Below are positions 28,091 through 36,902 of a stretch of DNA of 64,000 nt, piece after piece. The stretch lies in NCBI GenBank assembly GCA_963753815.1, contig CAVWDU010000004.1, forward strand, positions 1,312,001-1,376,000. Reading direction: 5' to 3'. Position 1 is the stretch's first letter, and each line of letters opens with the position of its first letter. The notes below the pieces were generated by a model, which saw only the letters and a program-made list of their open reading frames with translations, had not been told where the DNA came from and did no database searches. The translations under genes and the position numbers were made by a program. Source of the stretch: CAVWDU01 sp963753815. Lineage in GTDB: Bacteria; Pseudomonadota; Gammaproteobacteria; Pseudomonadales; Halieaceae.

Positions 28091-28648
28091 TCAGGGTTTG
28101 ACCTGACTGTAATAGGCAGCCAGCGCCGCGAATTGTTCTTCGCCCAGGTGAGCGATCGCGGCCTGCATGTGGCCGTTGATTCGCTCACCACGCTTGTAGG
28201 CAAGCAGTTGTGTGTGCAGGTACCGGGCGTGCTGGCCCGCAAGAATGGGCCATTCTTTTGCGGCCGGTACACCCTGCATACCGTGACACGCCTTACAGTA
28301 TGCGGAGAGTGTTTCACCGCGCTGCACCAGGCTGCCGTCGCCATTGGCTGCGGTCGCCCGGGGCAGAGCGGAATAGTAGGCGGCGAGCTCAGCGATATCG
28401 TCATCGCTGAGATTCATGACGAAGGGCATCATCACGGGGTTGTTGCGCACCCCGTCGCGGAACGCCTTGATCTGGTCAGCCAGGTAGGGGCCATGCTGGC
28501 CTGCCAGGTTCGGCCACTCGGGGTTGTTGGACACCCCGGCCGCACCGTGGCAGGTGGCACAGGCTTTCGCGGCTGCCGGCACCTCATCGGCGGACACCGG
28601 CACCGGCAACAATGCGAACAGGATGCAGCTTACAATCCAGTTTTTCAT
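28091..28648 (-). CDS. Dihaem cytochrome c (c4-like)
   Basis: 185 aa. A signal peptide (IVSCILFALLPVPVSA) precedes two class I haem domains with CATCHG and CKACHG, each followed by a distal Met (MMPFVMNLSDDDI; GHMQAAIAHLGEEQ). Both halves end with the AAYYS motif of cytochrome c4/c553. It is periplasmic. Its start overlaps the stop of the preceding cytochrome by 4 bp, and it is the last gene of the amine dehydrogenase operon, so it probably relays electrons from the dehydrogenase to a terminal oxidase. Confidence 0.87.
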   Translation of the reverse strand: MKNWIVSCILFALLPVPVSADEVPAAAKACATCHGAAGVSNNPEWPNLAGQHGPYLADQIKAFRDGVRNNPVMMPFVMNLSDDDIAELAAYYSALPRATAANGDGSLVQRGETLSAYCKACHGMQGVPAAKEWPILAGQHARYLHTQLLAYKRGERINGHMQAAIAHLGEEQFAALAAYYSQVKP

Positions 28649-29082
28649 GGTCGAACACTCTCCCCGGAGTTCACGCTGCCTATCTCGGCCAGCAATTCTT
28701 CTCGGTGCCTGGCAACTTCGTTGAGCGGGTGTTGGCGCAGCCGACCCACTTCTTCGGCCGTATAGGGTTCGAAACCCCGGTTGAAGCTGGCACCCGAAAA
28801 CTCGTAGACGATCCAGTTCAGCACCGCCGCCAGGTCGTCGTCATTGAGCGCCGAGGTAGCAGAGCCAGGGACCCTCACGAGGTACTCGCGTCCCCTCGCC
28901 GACGCTGTGAAGACACCGACATGGTCTTTCATGCGGGGCACGTGGCGTGCCCCGCTACCATCGGGCGTGTGACAACCCTGGCAGAACATCTGGTAATTGA
29001 AACGCACTTTCGCGGCCGGCTCGTCGGCCGCAATCGCGACCGAAACGCCGAGGCCTATCAATAGTGATGCAAGGACTCTCAT
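28645..29082 (-). CDS. Monohaem cytochrome c of amine dehydrogenase operon
   Basis: 145 aa starting at the ATG that overlaps the light-chain stop (ATGA). A signal peptide (VLASLLIGLGVSVAIAA) is followed by the haem site CQGCHTPDG and a possible axial Met in PRMKDHVG. The C-terminal half (EEVGRLRQHPLNEVARHREEL) is unlike short cytochromes c. It is a likely first electron acceptor of the TTQ amine dehydrogenase in the periplasm, taking the place that amicyanin or azurin has in model organisms; no blue-copper gene is seen here. Confidence 0.82.
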   Translation of the reverse strand: MRVLASLLIGLGVSVAIAADEPAAKVRFNYQMFCQGCHTPDGSGARHVPRMKDHVGVFTASARGREYLVRVPGSATSALNDDDLAAVLNWIVYEFSGASFNRGFEPYTAEEVGRLRQHPLNEVARHREELLAEIGSVNSGESVRP

Positions 29083-29591
29083 TTGCCCTCGAACGCGACG
29101 CCGACCACGATGGCCGTTGAGCAATGGTAGGCCGCACTACTGGTGCCCAGGCACCAGTTGATGTCGTTGGTCTTGTCCGGACGATAGGGTGGTCGATCCC
29201 CCTCATCACGCTGGCAGAGGCAGGCGCCGCAACTCGACTTGCCGCAGCAATCGTTGTACGAGATGACGTAGTTGCGACCGTCCGCCGGGTTATGGCAGGT
29301 GCCGATCCAGGTTACCGGCGACATCTCCGTGCCGGGCGGACAGGTGTTGTGGCTACCGCCGCAGCAACTGCAGAGAAAGCCGTCTATGGCGCAGTAGCGC
29401 CAGTAGTCGCAGCTGCCGGGATCGCCCTCCTCCACCGGGTGCTCGGGCCCGGCCGCGCGCGCAACCGGCAACAGGGGAATGGCGGCGCCACCGACCAATA
29501 GCCCTCCCAGCCCTTTCAGCAATCCACGCCTCGAACTGCGCTGGGCTAGATCGCGGGCTCTGCGTTCGAACAGCCTGTCGATGAAATTCAT
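29079..29591 (-). CDS. mauA: TTQ amine dehydrogenase small subunit (methylamine/aralkylamine type)
   Basis: 170 aa. The N-terminus has a twin-arginine-like signal (SSRRGLLKGLGG). The mature part is very cysteine-rich (CDYWRYC, CSCCGG, DCCGKSSC), matching the six disulfides of this subunit. The two tryptophans that become tryptophan-tryptophylquinone are W95 (VTWIGTC) and W146 (DINWC), exactly 51 residues apart as in methylamine dehydrogenase (57/108). It oxidises primary amines to aldehydes plus ammonia in the periplasm. Whether methylamine or aromatic amines are used is not decided by sequence; the adjacent aldehyde dehydrogenase favours a larger amine. Confidence 0.92.
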   Translation of the reverse strand: MNFIDRLFERRARDLAQRSSRRGLLKGLGGLLVGGAAIPLLPVARAAGPEHPVEEGDPGSCDYWRYCAIDGFLCSCCGGSHNTCPPGTEMSPVTWIGTCHNPADGRNYVISYNDCCGKSSCGACLCQRDEGDRPPYRPDKTNDINWCLGTSSAAYHCSTAIVVGVAFEGK

Positions 29592-30208
29592 GGTTTTTCC
29601 GCCTCCACGTACTGCACGGCGTCGCGCCGGCTCATGTAGTCCTGAATGGAGGCCACCTTCCGCTCCTTGGCCTCAAACAGGCTGTCCAGGTGTTCGCGGG
29701 AGTTTATGATCCCCATCGACGCGATGATACCCTGCTCGTCGATCAGCACGGCGTAGGGGAGCTTTGACACCCCGAAGCTCTTGCCCAACAGCTCGGAAAC
29801 CACGTAGGGAAATCCGCTCAGACCCTTGCGTTCAATGTACCCACTGTGATCCTGCTGCGGGCCGTCACTGGCCAACACTACCTGCACCCAGCCCGCTTCA
29901 GCCCTGGCCGCGGATTTGAGCGCCGGTGTGAGTTCGCCACACACGGGGCAGTCCGGGGAGAGGAAGAACACGAGTTGTGATTTGCCATCCGGGGCCGAAC
30001 CGATCTCCCGATCGACGCCATCGATATCAGTGACAGTGAGCTGCGGCGACGCCGCACCCACCGCCACCGTCTGGTTCATCATCAGCGCCCCCGCGGGCGC
30101 CACCCGCTCGTACAACACGCCGATCTGCCTCGCGAGCGCAAGGTTGATCAGTGCCAGTGCGACAAACCCGATCCAGAGGACGATATTCGATACCAGCAAT
30201 AAATCCAT
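29588..30208 (-). CDS. mauD: Amine dehydrogenase maturation protein MauD (thioredoxin-like)
   Basis: 206 aa. An N-terminal membrane anchor (VSNIVLWIGFVALALINLAL) is followed by a thioredoxin fold with the active site CPVC (FFLSPDCPVCGELTP) and the cis-Pro region KLPYAVLID. MauD is needed to form the many disulfides of the small subunit. Its stop overlaps the small-subunit start by 4 bp, and mauE lies 2 bp upstream. Confidence 0.93.
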   Translation of the reverse strand: MDLLLVSNIVLWIGFVALALINLALARQIGVLYERVAPAGALMMNQTVAVGAASPQLTVTDIDGVDREIGSAPDGKSQLVFFLSPDCPVCGELTPALKSAARAEAGWVQVVLASDGPQQDHSGYIERKGLSGFPYVVSELLGKSFGVSKLPYAVLIDEQGIIASMGIINSREHLDSLFEAKERKVASIQDYMSRRDAVQYVEAEKP

Positions 30209-30210
30209 GG

Positions 30211-30735
30211 TCAGGCGTTCCCCGCGAGATTCTGTGCGTTCACGATGAGTTGCTCGCTGGTGAGATAGCCGGCGATGAGGAAAGCGGCAACACTCGCAGA
30301 CAAGGCCACACCGGCCAACCCGTAGTCACCAGCCTGCAGCGGAAGCAACGCCGCCAGTGCGAGGACGGCACAAACCAGGTTACGCAGGACCACGGGCAGG
30401 CTGATCACCAGGCTGGATGCGGGGCCGGCACAACCGCAACTGCCACTGGCACGACCGCCGGCCAGCTGCACACCCATCACCACCGCGTATAACAGCAACA
30501 CCATCGCGGCCGCGAGCAGTCCCGCACCGCGCGCCCCTGGCAGGAGCACCATGACCGCGATCCCGAACTCACCAGCAGCGACAATGTGCGGCACCCAGGA
30601 GCCGACAGCAATCCCGGGGAACCAGCCATTGAGCAGTCCCTGGTAATAGCCTGGCGCGCGGAATTTATGCAGCGCCGCCATCACGAACAGCCAGGCGATA
30701 AACCACGCGAGGCCACTGACAACCAGGTCGGGCAT
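30211..30735 (-). CDS. mauE: Amine dehydrogenase maturation membrane protein MauE
   Basis: 174 aa with about four to five membrane segments (DoxX/MauE fold). A conserved CGCAGP motif lies in the middle loop (SGSCGCAGPASS), probably a redox-active cysteine pair. It works with MauD in disulfide formation or transport of the small subunit. Its start overlaps the large-subunit stop by 1 bp. Confidence 0.9.
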   Translation of the reverse strand: MPDLVVSGLAWFIAWLFVMAALHKFRAPGYYQGLLNGWFPGIAVGSWVPHIVAAGEFGIAVMVLLPGARGAGLLAAAMVLLLYAVVMGVQLAGGRASGSCGCAGPASSLVISLPVVLRNLVCAVLALAALLPLQAGDYGLAGVALSASVAAFLIAGYLTSEQLIVNAQNLAGNA

Positions 30736-31916
30736 CAGCGGGACCCGTGGACCATGAGCGGCGTCTGTTGACCGAAGTCGCTGATCGTACGGATGTAATC
30801 ACCGCTCTGGGGGTCGTACATCTCCAGGCTCATGTTGCCGGGGTTGACTACCATCAGGGACGGCTCAGCACCCCGACTTACCGCCAGCGAGAGCCCCCAC
30901 TCGCGCAGCTTGATCCGCTTGATACGCTGCTGGCTCGCTGCCTCGTAAACCCAGACCTCGGAACCGCCGCCCTGGTAGCTACCCTCTACCGCGTCCGGGT
31001 GCATAATGATGTAAAAGCGTCCGTTGTCGTCTCGATCAATGAGACCGATCCCCCCCGGGGCCCACTTCTCAGCACGCTCGGCCTCCGGCACCAGGTGCCA
31101 GGGCTCACCGACCTTCGCGACATCGCCACTCATGTCCACCGGGAACACCAGGCCGGCAATCGTCGGGAAATACGCCGTATCGCCTATCACCGCGGGGCGC
31201 TCGTAGATCGGCGAATCGTCGGAGCTGAAAAATGCGTCGGTGCGCGTCTGTGCCGCAACCTTGCCGGCCGGATCGAGCTGGGTGCTCATGAAACGCCCGT
31301 CGGCACACAGCGAACTGAACCCCCGGGGCCCCGTTGGATAAGTGAACACGCAACCCGGCGTGGCGATCTGGTTGACGATCTTGCGGGCCTCCAGATCCAC
31401 CAGTGTCACCGATGTCGCGGGGCTCAAATTGGCGATAGCCAGCCACTTGTGATCGTTGAGGAGCAGCATCGCGTAGCGCTGTGGCATGCCCGAGAAACGC
31501 TTGCCCCCGGGCAATGGCACCTCGGCAACGGGACTGAGGTTTTCCTGGTCCCAGATCGTCAGCATATCCTGCCGCTCCCCGCGGGTGCCGCGGGTGTGGA
31601 AGGTTTCTGTGGCGTAGATCTCTGACCGCTTCGCGGACTGGGTGATATTCCCTATCAACACCACGTTAAACGTGCCCTTGACCTGCTCCGGCAGGGTTTC
31701 GGCGGCGGTGTCTATCACGTACACCTTGCCGTCGGACATGCTGAAGAACGCGGCGTCGTGCACCAGGAACCAGCTTTCCGGGTAGGTGGCAGGCAGGGAT
31801 TCAACGATCCCGGTTTTCTCGATCGGCAAAGGAGGCGGGGCCGCCGAAGCCGTGGTACTCAACCCCACCGCGACGAGAGCGGCGGCTCCTGCGAGCGCTA
31901 TGGTGTGTTTCAGCAT
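30735..31916 (-). CDS. mauB: TTQ amine dehydrogenase large subunit (beta-propeller)
   Basis: 393 aa. The ATG at 31916 is chosen since it begins a signal peptide (MLKHTIALAGAAALVAVGLS); the frame is open far upstream without family likeness. The mature chain is a seven-bladed propeller with SDGKVYVIDTAAE, ERQDMLTIWDQENLSPV, KWLAIANLSPATSVTLVD and the C-terminal PSLMVVNPGNMSLEMYD. It packs against the TTQ small subunit and shapes the amine channel. It is the first gene of the order B-E-D-A-cytochrome-cytochrome. An aralkylamine-type (Aau) assignment is possible. Confidence 0.88.
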   Translation of the reverse strand: MLKHTIALAGAAALVAVGLSTTASAAPPPLPIEKTGIVESLPATYPESWFLVHDAAFFSMSDGKVYVIDTAAETLPEQVKGTFNVVLIGNITQSAKRSEIYATETFHTRGTRGERQDMLTIWDQENLSPVAEVPLPGGKRFSGMPQRYAMLLLNDHKWLAIANLSPATSVTLVDLEARKIVNQIATPGCVFTYPTGPRGFSSLCADGRFMSTQLDPAGKVAAQTRTDAFFSSDDSPIYERPAVIGDTAYFPTIAGLVFPVDMSGDVAKVGEPWHLVPEAERAEKWAPGGIGLIDRDDNGRFYIIMHPDAVEGSYQGGGSEVWVYEAASQQRIKRIKLREWGLSLAVSRGAEPSLMVVNPGNMSLEMYDPQSGDYIRTISDFGQQTPLMVHGSR

Positions 31917-31986
31917 AGACCGTATCCTGTGTTCCGCTGTGGCAGTATAGGCGGCTTTACGAGCGCATCCAACCTCGCGCGACGGC

Positions 31987-33408
31987 TCACTCCGGGCTGA
32001 TCTGGAGCGTTTGGATCGAGGTGTACTCCTCCAGACCGTAGCGACCGAATTCGACCCCGATCCCGGATTCCTTGACCCCGCCAAAAGGCGCATCGGGTTG
32101 AATCATCGCATGGTTATTGACCCAGGCGGTGCCACATTCCAAACGGCTCGCCAACTCCGTGGCGCGCTCCACGTCGCCCGACCACACCGAGCCACCCAGG
32201 CCGCTGGAACTGGCGTTGGCACGACGCAGGGCATCCTCGACATCAGTGAACTTCAGCACCGGCAGGATGGGGCCGAACGGCTCTTCCTGCACCAGCCGGG
32301 TATCTTCAGCGATATCCGCGACAATCGTCACCGGAAAGAAGTAACCCGGGCCGGACATCGGTTCGCCGCCGGTAAGAAAGCGGGCGCCACTGGCCCGGGC
32401 CTCGTCGGCCAGCTGGCAGACCTTGTCGAACTGCGCCTTGTTCTGCACCGGGCCGAAGTCGACCTCGCCACTGCCGTCTCCCGTGGTCACGCTGTTGGCG
32501 ATGTCAGCGAGTGCCTGGCACAGGTCCTCATAGATATCCTCGTGCACGTAGAGCCGTTTCAATGCAGCGCAGGTCTGCCCGTTATTGATCAATGCCGTCG
32601 TAAATATCTTCGGGGCAGCTGCGGCGATATCGGTGTCGGGCAGCACGATGGCGGCATCGTTACCGCCGAGTTCGAGGGTCACCCGCTTGAGATTGCCCGC
32701 CGCGCTCTGCATGATTTTTTTCCCGGTGGCGGTGGAGCCGGTGAAAACCAGCTTGTTGATATCCGGGTGGCTGGACATCGCGGCGCCCAGACTGCCATCA
32801 CCGGCCACCGCATTGAGGACCCCGGGCGGCAGCATCGGGTTGATGATCTCCATCGCCCGCAACGTGGTAAGCGGCGTGTACTCCGAGGGCTTGATGACCA
32901 CGGTGTTGCCACTGCGCAACGCCGGCATGACGTGCCATATTGCAATCAGCAATGGGTAATTCCACGGCGTGATGGAGCCCACCACCCCCAGCGGCTTGCG
33001 ATGCACCTCGATGCGCGCCGCCTCGTTGTCCTGTATGACCTCGATGGGCAATTTGAGGTCCGCCGTGGCGTGACACCAGGCCACCGTGCCTCCCAGCTCG
33101 AAGCCGGCGCCAAGGCCCGCGAAGCCACCGGCAGGCTTGCCCTGCTCGAGGGTGAGCAGGTGCGAGAGCTCCTCACCGTGCGCCTCCAGCGCATCGCCGA
33201 TTGCGTGGACCAGCCGAGCGCGCTCCTCGTCAGGGGTCGCGCTCCAGGCCGGAAAAGCGGCCCTCGCTGCCGCTACTGCCGCATCCAGATGTGCTTTGGT
33301 CGCGAGCGGACACTGCGCCACCGGCTCCTCAGTCGCGGGATTGAGTACCGGAAAATACGCGTCGGTGGCGACCTTTTCGCCGCCGATAATCAGACTGAAC
33401 TCGGACAT
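31987..33408 (-). CDS. NAD(P)-dependent aldehyde dehydrogenase
   Basis: 473 aa. Catalytic residues are all present: N150 (TPWNYP), E246 (VTLELGGN), C280 (NNGQTCAALKR) and the Rossmann loop FTGSTATGKKI. It oxidises an aldehyde to the acid. It lies 70 bp upstream of the amine dehydrogenase large subunit on the same strand, so it most likely handles the aldehyde released by that enzyme. The cytoplasmic location means the aldehyde must cross the inner membrane. The start is supported by AGGAGGTGGGTC just upstream. Confidence 0.9.
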   Translation of the reverse strand: MSEFSLIIGGEKVATDAYFPVLNPATEEPVAQCPLATKAHLDAAVAAARAAFPAWSATPDEERARLVHAIGDALEAHGEELSHLLTLEQGKPAGGFAGLGAGFELGGTVAWCHATADLKLPIEVIQDNEAARIEVHRKPLGVVGSITPWNYPLLIAIWHVMPALRSGNTVVIKPSEYTPLTTLRAMEIINPMLPPGVLNAVAGDGSLGAAMSSHPDINKLVFTGSTATGKKIMQSAAGNLKRVTLELGGNDAAIVLPDTDIAAAAPKIFTTALINNGQTCAALKRLYVHEDIYEDLCQALADIANSVTTGDGSGEVDFGPVQNKAQFDKVCQLADEARASGARFLTGGEPMSGPGYFFPVTIVADIAEDTRLVQEEPFGPILPVLKFTDVEDALRRANASSSGLGGSVWSGDVERATELASRLECGTAWVNNHAMIQPDAPFGGVKESGIGVEFGRYGLEEYTSIQTLQISPE

Positions 33409-33642
33409 GACCCACCTCCTATCAGGCTATCGTCCTCATTAAAGCAGAAATCCCGCGCCTACGTATTGTTCGCCCGGGAACAGAAAATTGACTCAGAGGG
33501 ACACACGCGACCGCCACGGCTTCCCACCGGCAAGTGTCGTTGGCGATCGATTTCCGTTACCCTAGGCTGCCCAACCGGCAACCACGCCTGGTGCATGCCG
33601 GGTCGCGCCCCGCCCGGTCCAGAACAAACCACGGAGATTCTC

Positions 33643-34833
33643 ATGAAGCTTGCCATCCTGTCTTGCGCGCCGCAGTCCTACAGCACACGTCGATTCCGGG
33701 AAGCGGCCCTGCAGCGGGACCACGAAGTCAAGGTGCTCAACACCCTGAAGTTCGCTATCGACCTGGAAAAAAATGCCCCCGACCTTTACTACCGGCAGAA
33801 GCACCTCAGCACCTACGACGCCGTGCTGCCCCGGATCGGGGCGTCAATCACCTATTACGGCACCGCCGTCGTACGCCAGTTCCAGCAGATGGACGTGTTC
33901 TGCGCCAATACCGCACACGGCATTTCCAATTCCCGGGACAAGTTGCGCAGCCTGCAGATCCTCAGCCGCCACCATATCGGAATTCCCGCCACCACCTTCG
34001 TCCGCGACAAGCGCGACGTGTTACCGGCCATCGAACGGGTCGGCGGCGCCCCGGTCATCATCAAGTTGATCGAGGGGACCCAGGGGATCGGGGTACTGCT
34101 GGCGGAGACCGTCAAGGCGGCCGAATCCATCATCGAATTGCTGCAGAGCCAACGCCAGAACGTCCTCATCCAGAAATTCGTCGCCGAAAGCAAAGGCAGG
34201 GACATTCGCGCCTTTGTGGTGGGCGACCGGGTGGTAGCCGCCATGCGCCGGGTAGCCCAGGGGCAGGAGTTTCGCAGTAACGTTCACCGGGGCGGCGTGG
34301 CGGAGCCCGTGGACCTCGATGAACAATACCGGGAAACCGCAGTGCGCTGCACCCAGATCATGGGCCTGCGGGTCGCCGGCGTCGACATGCTCGAAGGCCG
34401 TGATGGGCCCCAGATCATGGAGGTCAACTCGTCGCCGGGCCTGGAGGGAATCGAGACCTGCACCGGGCTGGATGTGGCGGGCTCCGTGATCGACTACATC
34501 GCCGCCCAGGTCGACTTCCCGGAAATCGACGTGCGCCAGCGCCTGACGGTCAGCCGGGGTTACGGGGTGAGCGAAATCTTCGTTCCCGAGGGCTCCAATT
34601 TCGTCGGCCAGACCATCCGCGAAACACAGTTGCTGGAGCAGGATATCAACGTCCTCACTCTCTACCGGGGGGCGAAGGTCATCCCCAACCCGCGCAGCGA
34701 CCGCGTCCTGGAGGCGGGCGACAAGCTGTTGTGCTTCGGCAAGCTGGAAGAGATGCGGGGGATGATTCCCGCGCGTGCCCGCCGGCGGCGCCGTCCCAAC
34801 GTCAGGGAACTGGATACCCAGATCGAGGATTGA
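33643..34833 (+). CDS. rimK: RimK-type ATP-grasp glutamate ligase fused to C-terminal TrkA-C (RCK_C) domain
   Basis: 396 aa. Residues 1-300 match RimK: N-terminal MKLAILSCAPQSYSTRRF, VLPRIGASITYYG, NSRDKLRSLQIL, the ATP-grasp core VIIKLIEGTQGIGV, DIRAFVVGDRVVAAMRR and metal site IMEVNSSPGLEGIE. RimK adds glutamates to the C-terminus of ribosomal protein S6 and is a general amidoligase family. From about residue 306, YGVSEIFVPEGSNFVGQTI through GDKLLCFGKLEEMRGM is a TrkA-C/RCK_C ligand-binding domain not present in E. coli RimK (300 aa). The ATG at 33643 is chosen for homology. An open frame extends ~1.6 kb upstream but is the antisense of the aldehyde dehydrogenase. Confidence 0.9.
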   Translation: MKLAILSCAPQSYSTRRFREAALQRDHEVKVLNTLKFAIDLEKNAPDLYYRQKHLSTYDAVLPRIGASITYYGTAVVRQFQQMDVFCANTAHGISNSRDKLRSLQILSRHHIGIPATTFVRDKRDVLPAIERVGGAPVIIKLIEGTQGIGVLLAETVKAAESIIELLQSQRQNVLIQKFVAESKGRDIRAFVVGDRVVAAMRRVAQGQEFRSNVHRGGVAEPVDLDEQYRETAVRCTQIMGLRVAGVDMLEGRDGPQIMEVNSSPGLEGIETCTGLDVAGSVIDYIAAQVDFPEIDVRQRLTVSRGYGVSEIFVPEGSNFVGQTIRETQLLEQDINVLTLYRGAKVIPNPRSDRVLEAGDKLLCFGKLEEMRGMIPARARRRRRPNVRELDTQIED

Positions 34834-35832
34834 TCAGGGAACGCCCAGCGCGGGGCTACTGAGACGAAAGCCCATGTAGCCGAAGTATGCGAGCACCAGG
34901 GTACCGCCGACCCCGCGCGACATGCGGCCACGGCCGACGTAAAAGACAATGATTATGGCGCCCGCGAACGCCAGTGAGACGGTGACATCGAGGGCACCGC
35001 CCCCGGGGACCGGGAGCGGCTTGACCAGGGCGCTGATGGGCAGCACGAACAGGGCATTGAATATATTCGAGCCCACGACGTTACCGAGGCACAAGTCTGA
35101 CTCGCCCCTGGCAGCGGCAATCATCGAGGTGACGAATTCCGGCAGGCTGGTACCGACCGCGACAATCATCAGACCGACGATGACCGGCCGCACGCCCAAT
35201 GCCTGCGCCAGCTCGGAGCCGGCATCCACGGTGACCTGCCCGCCCGCCGTCAACAAGACCAGGCCGCCCGACGCCCACAACCATTCCCGGAAAACCCCGC
35301 CGGTTGCTGCCGACGGCATCTTTTCCTCCACGTCCAGCAGGTTCTGCCGCAGGGGATCGCTGCGGCGTTGCAGCACATCCTGGACAATCACATAGAAGAA
35401 GATACCGAAAATCAGCAGCAGGATCAGTGCGTCGGGCCGCGTCAGTTCCGGTGAGAGCCCAAGGAAACGCCGATCCAGTATCATGATCAGCAACGCGGTC
35501 GTACCCAGCAGCAGCAGCGGCAACTCCCTGCGGACGACACCGCTCTCGATGGTGATCGGTGCCAGTACGGCTGCCGTGCCCAGCACCAGCCCGATGTTGG
35601 CCAGGTTCGAGCCACTGACATTGCCAAAAGCCAGCGCCGTCTCGCCCGCCAGCGCGCCGGCGACGTTGACCACCAACTCCGGTGCGCTGGTGCCGAAGGC
35701 CACGACTGTCAGCCCCACCACCAGCGGTGACACGCCGTAGTGCGCTGCTACTGCCGAGGCGCCGCGAACCACGGCTGTACCTCCCGCCAACAACAACAGC
35801 AGGCCGAGAACCAACAGGCTTGCCTGCAACAT
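34834..35832 (-). CDS. Calcium/sodium antiporter (CaCA family, YrbG-like)
   Basis: 332 aa, about ten membrane helices. The two inverted alpha-repeats are clear: FGTSAPELVVN...GNVSGSNLANIGLVLG and VGTSLPEFVTS...GNVVGSNIFNALFVLP. It exchanges cytoplasmic Ca2+ for Na+ or H+. It is convergent with the rimK-RCK_C gene (stops 1 bp apart) and its start overlaps the stop of the AstE/AspA-type gene by 1 bp, so it belongs to the leftward unit RimB-like, AspA-like, antiporter. Confidence 0.9.
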   Translation of the reverse strand: MLQASLLVLGLLLLLAGGTAVVRGASAVAAHYGVSPLVVGLTVVAFGTSAPELVVNVAGALAGETALAFGNVSGSNLANIGLVLGTAAVLAPITIESGVVRRELPLLLLGTTALLIMILDRRFLGLSPELTRPDALILLLIFGIFFYVIVQDVLQRRSDPLRQNLLDVEEKMPSAATGGVFREWLWASGGLVLLTAGGQVTVDAGSELAQALGVRPVIVGLMIVAVGTSLPEFVTSMIAAARGESDLCLGNVVGSNIFNALFVLPISALVKPLPVPGGGALDVTVSLAFAGAIIIVFYVGRGRMSRGVGGTLVLAYFGYMGFRLSSPALGVP

Positions 35833-36899
35833 CAGGTAATGGGAGCCGCGCCGGACTCGGGGGCCGGGTCCGGGTCCTCTGCGGGATGGTGCTCTTCGCG
35901 AAATTTTTCGACGTGCTCTTCCACCACGCCGACCTTACGGCCATAGGCAGCGATATGGAAAACAGCATCGCCCTCGTAGACCAGTGGCAGGTGTGTGCGG
36001 CCGATCACCATACCCGAAAGCGGCGCAGTCAGTTCAGTCTCGGCAACCCCGAGAGGATCCGCGACGATGGCGATAACCTGGCCCTCCACCACCCGCGCAC
36101 CCAGTGGCACCAGCGCGCGCAGAATGCCGCTGTCGGGGGAACGTATCCAGGTGGTGTCGTCACTGATCAGTGGCGGTGGCAGCGGCGAACGGCGACGGCT
36201 CTTGCCCAGCATGCCGATGGCACGCATGACGTTGATAATGCCTTTGACCCCCGCCCGTATGTACATTTCGTTGAAGCGCAGCGCCTCGCCCGCCTCGTAC
36301 AGCAACATTGGCACTCCGGCCTCGCCTGCGCAAGCGCGCAGTGACCCGTCACGGGTTCGCGCATGAATTGCCAGCGGCACCCCGAAGGCCTCGGTCATGG
36401 CCAGGGTTTCAGGGTGATCGAGATCGGCGCGGATCTGGGGAAAATTGCTGCGGTGGCGGGCGCCGGTGTGGAGGTCGATGCCGTGGGTGGATTTCTGCAC
36501 GATCTCGCGTACGAACGCATCTGCAACCCTGCCGGTCAATGAACCGCGGCCGGAGCCCGGGAATGAACGGTTGAGATCGCGCCCGTCCGGCAGATAGCGA
36601 GTGTGGTTCACGAACCCGTAGACGTTGACGATGGGGATTGCGAGAAGGGTCCCACGGAGCGATTGCAGCGACCGGTGCTTGAGCAGCCGCCGGATAATCT
36701 CGACACCGTTGATCTCGTCGCCGTGAATCGCGGCACTGACGAACAGTGTCGGACCCGGGCGTTTGCCCCGCACCACCTGCACCGCAATGGACAGGTCGTC
36801 GTGGGTATACATCGGTGCCACCTTGATGGTGACGATACGCTTCTCGCCCGGCGTGATCGGCTGACCACCGATCAATAGCGCCTCGCCCCCGGCTGGCAC
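35832..36899 (-). CDS. Succinylglutamate desuccinylase/aspartoacylase-family zinc hydrolase
   Basis: 355 aa. Zinc ligands are in AAIHGDEINGVEI (HxxE, near residue 59) and GIDLHTGARHR; an arginine substrate site is likely in RDLNRSFPG. The C-terminal ~100 residues form a biotinyl-lipoyl-like barrel (RALVPLGARVVEGQVIAIVADPLG) common in the AstE/AspA branch of the M14 fold. It would cleave an acyl or glutamyl amide bond. It is 3 bp downstream of the RimB-like gene. The pairing with a RimK-type ligase and a RimB-like protease suggests removal of glutamyl tags or processing of a glutamylated small molecule (inference). Confidence 0.85.
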   Translation of the reverse strand: MPAGGEALLIGGQPITPGEKRIVTIKVAPMYTHDDLSIAVQVVRGKRPGPTLFVSAAIHGDEINGVEIIRRLLKHRSLQSLRGTLLAIPIVNVYGFVNHTRYLPDGRDLNRSFPGSGRGSLTGRVADAFVREIVQKSTHGIDLHTGARHRSNFPQIRADLDHPETLAMTEAFGVPLAIHARTRDGSLRACAGEAGVPMLLYEAGEALRFNEMYIRAGVKGIINVMRAIGMLGKSRRRSPLPPPLISDDTTWIRSPDSGILRALVPLGARVVEGQVIAIVADPLGVAETELTAPLSGMVIGRTHLPLVYEGDAVFHIAAYGRKVGVVEEHVEKFREEHHPAEDPDPAPESGAAPIT

Positions 36900-36902
36900 G
36901 GA

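Noticed and set aside
32011..33642. Long open frame in phase with and upstream of the RimK gene
   Set aside because: It is antisense to a complete aldehyde dehydrogenase and has low-complexity Arg/His-rich translation; RimK homology starts only at 33643.
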